Shown: positions 1 to 5,188 of the stretch, piece by piece
How the letters are laid out: each line of letters begins with the position of its first letter
Position numbering within the stretch: the first letter of the stretch is position 1
Assembly: GCA_934597465.1 (NCBI GenBank)
Contig: CAKTSC010000112.1
Location: 1-5,558, forward strand
Direction: 5' to 3'
Length of the DNA stretch: 5,558 nt
From: an uncultured Dysosmobacter sp.
Lineage (GTDB): Bacteria; Bacillota; Clostridia; Oscillospirales; Oscillospiraceae
Translations under genes and position numbers: made by a program
The notes under the pieces: model-generated
What the model was told of the DNA's origin: nothing
Seen by the model: the letters and a program-made list of their open reading frames with translations, nothing else
Database searches by the model: none

Positions 1-1050
1 GTGCTGGCCAGCGAGCACTGGCACCAGGGGGTGGTGGGCATCGTGGCCTCCCGCCTCAGTGAGAAGTATTCCTGCCCCAGCTTCATGATCCACCTGAAGG
101 GCGGCATGGGTAAGGGCTCCTGCCGCTCCTGGGGCGGCTTCAACCTCTTCGCCGCCCTCGAGAGCTGCTCGGATCTCCTGGAGGAGTTCGGCGGCCACGA
201 GCTGGCGGCGGGCTTCACCATCCGGGAGGAGAATATCCCCGCCTTCCGCTCCCGGATGAACCGCTGCGCCCACGCCGCCATGGACGGGAATTTGCCCGTC
301 CCCTCCCTGGATGTGGACTGCGCCATCACCAGCCCCGGCGAGGTGACGCTGCCCGCCGTGGAGGAGCTGGGGATGCTGGAGCCCTACGGCGCGGGCAATG
401 CCCGGCCGGTCTTCGCCCTGCTGGGCGCCACGGTGGATACCCTCCAGCCCGTGGGCCAGGGGCGGCATCTGAAGCTGCGGCTCAGCAAAGGGAGCTGCCG
501 CTTTGACGCCATCTACTTCTCCGCCACGGCGGAGAGCTGCGGCGTCGCCGCCGGGATGCGGGTGGACGCGGCCTTCTACCTCCAGGCCAACACCTTCCGG
601 GGGCAGACGGCCCTGCAGTTACAGATCATCGACTTGCGCCCCTCCCTGACGCCCTCCCGCCACGAGGCGGAGGCCCTGGAGCTGGTGGGGCGCTGCTGCG
701 CGGGAGAGCCCCTCAGCCAGCGGGAGCGGAGCCGCCTGCCCCTCCAGCGGGAGCCCTACGCCGCCTGCTACACCGCCCTGGAGCGGCGGCTGCGGCAGGG
801 GACACTGAACATCCCGGCGCTGCCGCTGCTGCGGCTTCTGGCGGCGGAGAGCGGGGGGAGTGACGGCTTCCTCCGCACGGCCATGGCTCTGCGGGTCTTC
901 CGGGAGCGGGGTCTTGTGCAGATCACGGAGGGGGAGGATGGCTTCCTCACCCTGCAGCTCCAGCGCCCGGCGGGGAAGGTGGATCTTTTCGCCTGCCCCT
1001 ACCTCCGGCGGCTGACGGATCCCAAGGGAAGGGAGGAGAACGACACATGA
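1..1050 (+). CDS. recJ: Single-stranded-DNA-specific exonuclease RecJ, C-terminal part (5' end outside the window)
   Basis: RecJ degrades single-stranded DNA 5' to 3' in recombination and mismatch/base-excision repair in the cytoplasm. The 349 visible residues begin inside the protein: the GTG at base 1 lies within the conserved HWHQGVVGIVASRL block (residues 6-19) at the start of the DHHA1 domain, so it is almost certainly an internal valine codon and not the start. The DHHA1 signature GGHELAAGF is at 64-72. LEPYGAGNARPVF at 126-138 leads into the OB-fold DNA-binding domain (about 145-213, ending NTFRGQTALQLQIIDLR). A C-terminal helical/winged-helix-like region follows (about 220-340, ending GKVDLFACPYLRRL), as in longer Firmicutes RecJ proteins. 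The catalytic DHH domain lies upstream of the window. The stop codon TGA (1048-1050) overlaps the rel start as ATGA, which suggests translational coupling. Family assignment is firm; the true length cannot be seen. Confidence 0.95.
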   Translation: MLASEHWHQGVVGIVASRLSEKYSCPSFMIHLKGGMGKGSCRSWGGFNLFAALESCSDLLEEFGGHELAAGFTIREENIPAFRSRMNRCAHAAMDGNLPVPSLDVDCAITSPGEVTLPAVEELGMLEPYGAGNARPVFALLGATVDTLQPVGQGRHLKLRLSKGSCRFDAIYFSATAESCGVAAGMRVDAAFYLQANTFRGQTALQLQIIDLRPSLTPSRHEAEALELVGRCCAGEPLSQRERSRLPLQREPYAACYTALERRLRQGTLNIPALPLLRLLAAESGGSDGFLRTAMALRVFRERGLVQITEGEDGFLTLQLQRPAGKVDLFACPYLRRLTDPKGREENDT

Positions 1051-3377
1051 CCAAACTGGAAAGCGGCACCCCCGCCGCCAAGGCGGCGGAAGCGCCCGCT
1101 CCCCAGGGGAAGGGCCTGGCGGCGGATCTCGCCACCGCCCCCCAGATCCACCGGGAGGAGAGCGTTCAGGACGCCCTCATCGAGGAGCAGTACGCCCGCC
1201 TGGTGGAGACCGTCCGGGAGTATAACCCCTCGGCGGACTTCGCCCACATCGAGAGCGCCTACCACTTCGCCAAGCGCTGCCACCAGGGCCAGCGCCGCAA
1301 GAGCGGCGAGCCCTATATCATCCATCCCCTGGCGGTGGCCCAGATCGTGGCGGAGGAGCTGAAGCTGGACTCGGAGTCCATCGAGGCCGCCCTCCTCCAC
1401 GACTGCATCGAGGACACGGCGGCCACCTACGAAGACATCGCCCGGCTCTTCTCCCCCACGGTGGCGGATCTTGTGGAGGGCGTCAGCAAGCTGACCCGGA
1501 TCCAGTACGCCACCAAGGAAGACGAGCAGATGGAGAACCTCCGGAAAATGCTCATCGCCATGAGCAAGGACATCCGGGTCATCCTCATCAAGATCTCCGA
1601 CCGGCTCCACAACATGCGCACCATGGAGTACCAGAGCCCCGCCAAGCAGAAGCAGAAGTCCCTGGAGACCATGGAGATCTACGCCCCCATCGCCCACCGG
1701 CTGGGCATGCAGCGCATCAAGTGGGAGCTGGAGGATCTCTCCCTCAAGTATCTCGATCCCGTGGGCTTTGAGGAGATCAACTCCTCCCTCCAGCTGAAGG
1801 CCAAGGAGTACGACGCCTTCATGAAAAAGACCCAGGAGCAGATCGGCAAGCGCCTGCAGGAGATGCGCATCCCCCACACTGTCTACGGCCGGATGAAGCA
1901 CCCCTACTCCATCTACCGCAAGATGTTCAGCCAGAACAAGCAGCTGGACGAGATCTTCGACCTCTTCGCCTTCCGGGTGATCGTGGGCAGCGTGGGGGAC
2001 TGCTACAACGTCCTGGGCGTCATCCACGACCTCTATAAGCCCATCCTGGGCCGCTTCAAGGACTATATCGGCACCCCCAAGCCCAACGGCTACCAGTCCC
2101 TCCACACCACCGTCATGGGCTCCGACGGCATCCCCTTCGAGGTCCAGATCCGGACGGAGGAGATGCACGAGATCGCCGAGTACGGCGTGGCCGCCCACTG
2201 GAAGTATAAGCAGGGCGGGGCCGGGGCCGGCACCGAGGGGAAGTACGAGTGGGTCCGCCGCCTGCTGGAGAATCAGGACGGCACCGACGCCGAGGAGTAT
2301 ATCCACTCCCTGAAGGTGGATATGTTCTCCGACGAGGTCTTCGTCTTCACCCCCAACGGCGACGTGCAGAACCTGCCCGCCGGAGCCACCCCCATCGACT
2401 TCGCCTACGCCATCCACTCCGCCGTGGGCAACCACATGATCGGCGCCAAGATCAACGGCCGCATCGTGACCCTGGACACCGTGCTGAAAAACGGAAACAT
2501 CGTGGAGATCATCACCTCCAAGAGCGCCAAGGGCCCCAGCCGGGACTGGCTGAAGATCGCCAAGTCCAGCGAGGCCCGCAGCAAGATCCGCCAGTGGTTC
2601 AAGAAGGAGAAGAAGGACGAGAACATCGTGGCGGGCCGGGCGGCCTTCGAGGCGGAGCTGAAGCACTGCGGCCTCACCATGAAGGAGGTCATGGATCCGG
2701 AGCTGCTGGCAAACGTCCTCCGCCGGACGTCCTACGGCACCCTGGAGGAGCTCTACGCCGCCATCGGCTACGGCGGCTTCACCGCCCAGAAGGCCGTCAG
2801 CCGCATCCAGGGGGAGCTGGGCCGCATCGCCGCCAAGCACCACCAGGAGGAGAAGGCCGCCGAGCTCCTGGAGGAGAAGCCCGAGCCCCCCAAGCCCCCC
2901 CAGCGGAAGATCCGCAGCGAGCAGGGTATCATCGTGGAGGGGCTGGACAACTGCCTTGTGAAGTTCTCCAAGTGCTGCACCCCCGTGCCGGGGGACGAGA
3001 TCGTGGGCTTCATCACCCGGGGCTACGGCGTCAGCGTCCACCGCTGCGACTGCCCCAACGCCAGCGAGGAGCGGCGTAAGCTCCCCGGCCAGGAGGGCCG
3101 CTGGATCAAGGTCTCCTGGGGCAGCGACACCCTGGACAGCTACCCCACCTCCCTGGAGCTGGTCTGCAAAGACCGCAACAACCTGCTCCTGGATGTCTCC
3201 ACCGTCCTCTCCACCACCAATACCCGGGTCTCCGCCATCCAGTCCCGCACCGGGGCGGATCAGTTTGTGAATATCCACCTGGAGGTCAGCGTCCGGGATC
3301 AGCAGCAGCTGCGGGACGTCATGAACCGTCTGCACCAGATCTCCGGCGTCCTGGAGGTCACGCGGCCCGCCGGATAA
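1047..3377 (+). CDS. rel: Bifunctional (p)ppGpp synthetase/hydrolase, long RelA/SpoT homologue (Rel)
   Basis: Rel makes (p)ppGpp from ATP and GDP/GTP on starved ribosomes and hydrolyses it back, setting the stringent response. All 776 residues are present. The HD hydrolase domain keeps its metal-site residues: H93, H118-D119 in HDCIEDT, and D185 in SDRLHNM. The synthetase domain shows GRMKHPYSIYRKM (281-293), D305, RFKD (336-339), GYQSLHT (348-354) and EVQIRT (365-370). The RxKD form, rather than the ExDD of monofunctional RelA, marks bifunctional enzymes. Then come TGS (about 425-490), a helical region, a Pro-rich linker (611-619), the CC/zinc-finger-like part (C643, C644, H665, C667, C669) and a C-terminal ACT domain (about 700-776). 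The start is ATG 1047, overlapping the recJ stop, with GGAGG at 1032-1036 ten bases ahead; the next in-frame ATG is far inside the HD domain. The Ala/Pro-rich N-terminus is about 45 residues longer than in B. subtilis RelA. Confidence 0.97.
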   Translation: MTKLESGTPAAKAAEAPAPQGKGLAADLATAPQIHREESVQDALIEEQYARLVETVREYNPSADFAHIESAYHFAKRCHQGQRRKSGEPYIIHPLAVAQIVAEELKLDSESIEAALLHDCIEDTAATYEDIARLFSPTVADLVEGVSKLTRIQYATKEDEQMENLRKMLIAMSKDIRVILIKISDRLHNMRTMEYQSPAKQKQKSLETMEIYAPIAHRLGMQRIKWELEDLSLKYLDPVGFEEINSSLQLKAKEYDAFMKKTQEQIGKRLQEMRIPHTVYGRMKHPYSIYRKMFSQNKQLDEIFDLFAFRVIVGSVGDCYNVLGVIHDLYKPILGRFKDYIGTPKPNGYQSLHTTVMGSDGIPFEVQIRTEEMHEIAEYGVAAHWKYKQGGAGAGTEGKYEWVRRLLENQDGTDAEEYIHSLKVDMFSDEVFVFTPNGDVQNLPAGATPIDFAYAIHSAVGNHMIGAKINGRIVTLDTVLKNGNIVEIITSKSAKGPSRDWLKIAKSSEARSKIRQWFKKEKKDENIVAGRAAFEAELKHCGLTMKEVMDPELLANVLRRTSYGTLEELYAAIGYGGFTAQKAVSRIQGELGRIAAKHHQEEKAAELLEEKPEPPKPPQRKIRSEQGIIVEGLDNCLVKFSKCCTPVPGDEIVGFITRGYGVSVHRCDCPNASEERRKLPGQEGRWIKVSWGSDTLDSYPTSLELVCKDRNNLLLDVSTVLSTTNTRVSAIQSRTGADQFVNIHLEVSVRDQQQLRDVMNRLHQISGVLEVTRPAG

Positions 3378-3418
3378 GCCCAACGGCCGTGGCCCCACAT
3401 TGTGGCCGGGATTATCCC

Positions 3419-3450
3419 GCCCTGCGGCGGCCCCTCCGTCCCCGCAGGGC
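3419..3450. repeat. Inverted repeat, 9-bp perfect stem, 42 bases after the rel stop
   Basis: GCCCTGCGG (3419-3427) is perfectly complementary to CCGCAGGGC (3442-3450), with a 14-base loop. A small stem, CGGGA/TCCCG with loop TTA (3407-3419), directly abuts its left arm. It is the first strong hairpin after rel and could mark or protect the rel transcript's 3' end, but there is no T-tract after it, so a classical terminator is not supported. The right arm belongs to CGCAGGGCC, which is also found just before repeat copy 2 (3741-3749). Confidence 0.6.
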
Positions 3451-3461
3451 CAAAGGCTCCC

Positions 3462-3481
3462 CCGCCGCCCGCAGGCGGCGG
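3462..3481. repeat. Inverted repeat, 8-bp GC-only stem with CGCA loop
   Basis: CCGCCGCC (3462-3469) pairs perfectly with GGCGGCGG (3474-3481) around the tetraloop CGCA. It sits between an isolated AAGGCTCCC (3453-3461) and repeat copy 1, so it may be the variable middle of another decayed element of that family. No T-run follows it. Confidence 0.6.
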
Positions 3482-3488
3482 AACCCCC

Positions 3489-3546
3489 AAGGCTCCCTTG
3501 TGCAAAGGGAGCTGTCACGGCAAAGCCGTGACTGAGGGATTGCCGG
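3489..3546. repeat. AAGGCTCCC...TGAGGGAT palindromic element, copy 1
   Basis: This copy holds two back-to-back perfect hairpins. The first is GCTCCCTT (3492-3499) with AAGGGAGC (3505-3512), loop GTGCA. The second is GTCACGGC (3514-3521) with GCCGTGAC (3525-3532), loop AAA. It ends in TGAGGGATTGCCGG (3533-3546). The ends recur in copy 2, with a different middle. From memory, elements with this head and tail are widespread intergenic repeats in Oscillospiraceae genomes; that is recollection and was not checked. It encodes nothing and is most like a REP/MITE-type sequence. Orientation is given on the + strand only for description. Confidence 0.75.
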
Positions 3547-3579
3547 TAGGCACTCCGATGATCGCACCATTCCCACTTC

Positions 3580-3607
3580 CGTAGGGCGGGGTGACCACAC
3601 CCCGCCG
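3580..3607. repeat. CGTAGGG-headed palindrome, unit 1
   Basis: After the head CGTAGGG (3580-3586), a 9-bp perfect stem forms between GGCGGGGTG (3585-3593) and CACCCCGCC (3598-3606), with loop ACCA. The same head precedes palindromes at 3621 and 3700 whose inner bases differ, so the architecture (fixed head, variable self-complementary body) is shared rather than the full sequence. I recall similar GTAGGGGCG palindromes scattered between genes in Oscillospiraceae, unverified here. Confidence 0.65.
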
Positions 3608-3614
3608 CCCGCAA

Positions 3615-3643
3615 CCCCTCCGTAGGGGGCTCCGTCCCGCCCC
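3615..3643. repeat. CGTAGGG-headed palindrome, degenerate unit 2
   Basis: The head CGTAGGG (3621-3627) recurs here. Two alternative short stems are possible: CCCCT/AGGGG (3615-3619 with 3624-3628, loop CCGT) or GGGGC/GCCCC (3626-3630 with 3639-3643). Both are only 5 bp, so this looks like a decayed member of the family seen at 3580 and 3700. Confidence 0.45.
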
Positions 3644-3699
3644 GCCGCCAGACTACCGCAACGAACAACTCCGCTGGTTCCCACAAACTCCCAACCTTG

Positions 3700-3726
3700 C
3701 GTAGGGGCGGCCCTCCGTGGCCGCCC
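3700..3726. repeat. CGTAGGG-headed palindrome, unit 3
   Basis: The head CGTAGGGG (3700-3707) runs into an 8-bp perfect stem, GGGCGGCC (3705-3712) with GGCCGCCC (3719-3726), enclosing the loop CTCCGT. The layout is the same as the unit at 3580: the head overlaps the left arm and the stem bases differ. It lies about 25 bases before repeat copy 2. Confidence 0.65.
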
Positions 3727-3751
3727 GCTCCCCAGTCCCCCGCAGGGCCTT

Positions 3752-3833
3752 AAGGCTCCCTTGTGGAAAGGGGGAGCGAGCCGAGCGCTGCCGGGGGCAG
3801 ACGCAGCGAGGCGAGCGACTGAGGGATCGCCGG
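3752..3833. repeat. AAGGCTCCC...TGAGGGAT palindromic element, copy 2 (different core)
   Basis: The left end AAGGCTCCCTTGTGGAAAG matches copy 1 (one base differs, C to G, in the loop), and the right end GACTGAGGGATCGCCGG matches it apart from T to C. The left stem survives as GCTCCC (3755-3760) with GGGAGC (3772-3777). The middle is unrelated to copy 1. It has a 13-base direct repeat, AGCGAGCCGAGCG (3775-3787) and AGCGAGGCGAGCG (3805-3817, one mismatch), flanking a small CTGCC/GGCAG hairpin (3788-3800). Conserved ends with an exchangeable core make this a modular family. Confidence 0.7.
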
Positions 3834-3851
3834 GACAGGCCCCGCAAACCG

Positions 3852-3886
3852 CCATTCCCCATTGTCCATTATCAATTCTCAATTCC
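3852..3886. repeat. Five-unit 7-base tandem repeat, consensus C(C/A)ATTNY
   Basis: Five contiguous heptads can be read without gaps: CCATTCC, CCATTGT, CCATTAT, CAATTCT and CAATTCC. C at position 1 and ATT at positions 3-5 are invariant, position 2 is C or A, and position 7 is C or T. It is an A+T-rich island in a very G+C-rich setting, beginning 18 bases after repeat copy 2 and ending 99 bases before the dtd start. Its role is unknown; it could be part of the dtd upstream region or the edge of a larger chromosomal repeat. Confidence 0.7.
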
Positions 3887-3943
3887 AGCAGCTCCGGGGG
3901 CAAAACACGTGCCGCCCTCGCGGGCTGCCGATCCAACCCCTCA

Positions 3944-3960
3944 CGCCTGGCTTCCGGGCG
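3944..3960 (+). other. Small hairpin in the dtd leader
   Basis: CGCCTGG (3944-3950) pairs with CCGGGCG (3954-3960) over a CTT loop: seven pairs, one of them G-T/G-U. It ends 11 bases before the dtd Shine-Dalgarno sequence. No T-tract follows and no competing fold is obvious, so no regulatory mechanism is claimed. Confidence 0.4.
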
Positions 3961-3971
3961 GGGAAGACACG

Positions 3972-3978
3972 AAGGAGG
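3972..3978 (+). promoter_or_regulatory. Strong ribosome binding site for dtd (fixes the start)
   Basis: AAGGAGG, a near-complete anti-Shine-Dalgarno match, sits seven bases before ATG 3986. It decides the start, because the same reading frame stays open upstream to 3761 through repeat copy 2 and the heptad array, which is not Dtd-like sequence. Confidence 0.9.
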
Positions 3979-3985
3979 AACCCCT

Positions 3986-4432
3986 ATGCGGGCAGTTGTC
4001 ACCCGGGTGCGGGAAGCATCCGTTACCATCGAGGGCCGCGTCAACGGCGCCATCGGCCAGGGCTTTCTGGTGCTGCTGGGGGTGGGCCCCAACGACACCG
4101 AGACCGTCTGCGACAGGCTGGCGGAGAAGATCTGCAACCTTCGCATCTTCGAGGACGGGAACGGTAAGATGAACCGCTCCTTGGAGCAGGTGGGCGGCAG
4201 CCTCCTGGTGGTCTCCCAGTTCACCCTCTACGCCGATACCTCATCCCGCCGCCCGGGCTTCACCGGGGCGGCCAAGCCGGATCTCGCCATCCCCCTCTAC
4301 CAGCGCTTCCTGGATCGCTGCCGGGCCCGGGGCTTCGACGTGCAGCGCGGCGAGTTCGGCGCGGATATGCAGGTCTTCTCCGTCAACGACGGCCCCGTCA
4401 CCCTCCTCCTGGATACCGACGGCAAGTTCTGA
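3986..4432 (+). CDS. dtd: D-aminoacyl-tRNA deacylase (Dtd)
   Basis: Dtd hydrolyses D-aminoacyl-tRNAs (and glycine mischarged onto tRNA-Ala), proofreading chirality in translation in the cytoplasm. The 148-residue product has the usual family length and begins [15 protein letters not shown]. It carries the active-site block SQFTLYAD (77-84), the RRPGFTGAA segment (88-96) and the C-terminal NDGPVT (134-139), whose Gly-cisPro pair (G136-P137) reaches into the partner subunit's active site in the homodimer and rejects L-amino acids. No key residue is missing. The start is set by AAGGAGG seven bases upstream. The gene follows rel in the order known from B. subtilis (relA-dtd) but is separated from it by the repeat-rich gap, so it probably has its own promoter or depends on read-through; I could not pick a convincing promoter. 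Confidence 0.96.
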   Translation: MRAVVTRVREASVTIEGRVNGAIGQGFLVLLGVGPNDTETVCDRLAEKICNLRIFEDGNGKMNRSLEQVGGSLLVVSQFTLYADTSSRRPGFTGAAKPDLAIPLYQRFLDRCRARGFDVQRGEFGADMQVFSVNDGPVTLLLDTDGKF

Positions 4433-4487
4433 AACGGCCAAAAACCTGCCGAAATGTGAAGATTCTTGAAACCTTTGGGCCCGGGGC

Positions 4488-4515
4488 TTGCTTTTCCCCC
4501 CGGATCCCGTATCAT
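4488..4515 (+). promoter_or_regulatory. Candidate sigma-A-type promoter for the hydrolase-hemZ unit
   Basis: TTGCTT (4488-4493) and TATCAT (4510-4515, five of six to TATAAT) are separated by 16 bases, which would start transcription near 4522, about 45 bases before the ATG at 4568. The -35 match is weak (three of six). A second -35-like TTGAAA lies at 4466-4471 but is too far from this -10. An inverted repeat, CCGGGG (4481-4486) with CCCCGG (4498-4503), spans the -35 box. It could be a protein-binding site or the dtd transcript's end, though no T-run follows. The promoter is an inference from the sequence. Confidence 0.45.
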
Positions 4516-4538
4516 CATAAGATGGCTTTCGCCGTCCC

Positions 4539-4563
4539 GCCCCTGCGGGGGCAGAAAGAGGTG
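4539..4563 (+). promoter_or_regulatory. GC hairpin plus ribosome binding site before the metallohydrolase
   Basis: GCCCC (4539-4543) pairs with GGGGC (4548-4552) around TGCG, five bases ahead of the Shine-Dalgarno-like GAGGTG (4558-4563), which stands four bases before ATG 4568. The site supports ATG 4568 over the upstream in-frame ATG at 4466, which would add 34 residues unlike the family's start. The hairpin may limit or tune ribosome access; this is conjecture. Confidence 0.55.
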
Positions 4564-4567
4564 CTCT

Positions 4568-5188
4568 ATGAAAGTTCTCGCCCTGCCGGTGGGTCAGCTG
4601 GAGACCAACTGCTACCTCCTCTGCGATGTGGAGCGCAAGCTCTGCGCCGTCATCGACCCCGGCGCGGACGCCGACGTGATCCTGGAGACCGCCCGGGAGA
4701 ACGGCTGCGCCATCTGCGCCATCCTCCTGACCCACGGCCACGACGACCATGTGGGCGGCGTCGCGGGCATCCGGGCCGCCTGCCCCAGCATCCCCGTCTA
4801 CCTCAACGAGCGGGACGCCGCCATGCAGAAGCCGGGCCTGGAGCGTCTCTTCCCTCCGGTGCCGGACACGGTGAGCTATGACGAGGGGGACATCCTGGCG
4901 GTGGGGAACATCCCCGTCCGGGTGCACGCCACCCCCGGCCACACCCCCGGCGGCGTGACGCTGGAGTGCGGCCAGCTCCTCTTCTGCGGGGATACCCTCT
5001 TCGCCGGCTCCTGCGGCCGGACGGACTTCCCCGGCGGCGACGCGGATGCCGAGATGGCGTCCCTGCGGAAGCTGGCGGCCCTGCCGGGGGACTACCACGT
5101 CCTCCCCGGCCACATGGGGGCCTCCACGCTGGAGCATGAGCGCCAGGCCAACCAGTACATGGCCTACGCCGTCCGGAGCGGGAAATGA
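4568..5188 (+). CDS. Metallo-beta-lactamase-fold hydrolase, glyoxalase II-like (YqgX/YcbL type)
   Basis: A 206-residue cytoplasmic metal-dependent hydrolase with no signal peptide. The full metal-ligand set of the glyoxalase II-like branch is visible: THGHDDH at 55-61 (H56, H58, D60, H61), H125 in TPGHTPGG, D142 in FCGDTLFAGSCGRTDF, and H182 in LPGHMGAST. The LFAGSCGRTDFPGGD stretch and the short length, without the C-terminal substrate-binding domain of classical glyoxalase II, match the small B. subtilis YqgX / Salmonella YcbL group. Some of these hydrolyse S-D-lactoylglutathione or related thioesters, but the natural substrate in organisms lacking glutathione is uncertain, so I give no symbol. 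The gene begins 135 bases after dtd, behind a candidate promoter, and its TGA overlaps the hemZ ATG (ATGA), which implies coupled translation. Eight cysteines are present, with no metal-cluster pattern. Confidence 0.9.
   Translation: MKVLALPVGQLETNCYLLCDVERKLCAVIDPGADADVILETARENGCAICAILLTHGHDDHVGGVAGIRAACPSIPVYLNERDAAMQKPGLERLFPPVPDTVSYDEGDILAVGNIPVRVHATPGHTPGGVTLECGQLLFCGDTLFAGSCGRTDFPGGDADAEMASLRKLAALPGDYHVLPGHMGASTLEHERQANQYMAYAVRSGK

Larger units (their letters stand above)
3378..3985. other. 608-base rel-dtd gap: no gene, packed with palindromes and short repeats
   Basis: No open frame here has a recognisable product, a good ribosome binding site or the codon pattern of the neighbouring genes; the frames present run straight through palindromic repeats. 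Instead the stretch holds at least seven inverted repeats with stems of 7-9 bp, two copies of a modular element, CGTAGGG-headed palindromes and a 7-base tandem repeat, each listed separately. None of the stems is followed by a T-run, so I cannot call a standard intrinsic terminator for rel. No tRNA, rRNA or known riboswitch was recognised. It looks like an intergenic landing site for chromosomal repeats, but some stems may shape or stabilise transcript ends. Confidence 0.8.

Noticed and set aside
2249..3079. 276-codon + frame inside rel
   Set aside because: Shifted-frame shadow of rel, rich in Arg, Gly, Pro and His with no domain; the Rel frame has intact motifs throughout this stretch.
3489..3533. 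Paired hairpins as a rel terminator
   Set aside because: Two strong stems are present, but the sequence after each is not a T-run, and the same ends recur at 3752, so a repeat element explains it better.
3402..3584. Possible small 60-codon + strand gene in the gap
   Set aside because: The translation is a Pro/Gly-rich product of palindromes, with no ribosome binding site, and it spans the hairpins and repeat copy 1.
999..3686. 895-codon open frame on the - strand covering the whole of rel
   Set aside because: It is antisense to a complete, motif-rich Rel. Its translation is low-complexity (runs of Leu, Gly, Ala, Val, Asp), as expected when a G+C-rich gene with C/G third positions is read on the other strand. 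It has no recognisable domain.
3489..3833. CRISPR-like array
   Set aside because: There are only two copies, with unequal lengths, internal palindromes and no regular spacers or cas genes.
3859..3886. dtd promoter within the A+T-rich heptads
   Set aside because: TATCAA-like hexamers occur, but no -35 box at a suitable distance stands out from the tandem repeat itself.
3412..4224. - strand open frame of 270 codons across the gap and the start of dtd
   Set aside because: It runs through repeat copies and antisense to conserved Dtd, with Arg/Pro/Ser-rich composition and no family resemblance.
4241..5137. - strand open frame of 298 codons opposite dtd and the metallohydrolase
   Set aside because: Antisense shadow of two conserved genes; its composition (Gly, Ala, Val, Asp, Arg) mirrors their codon bias.
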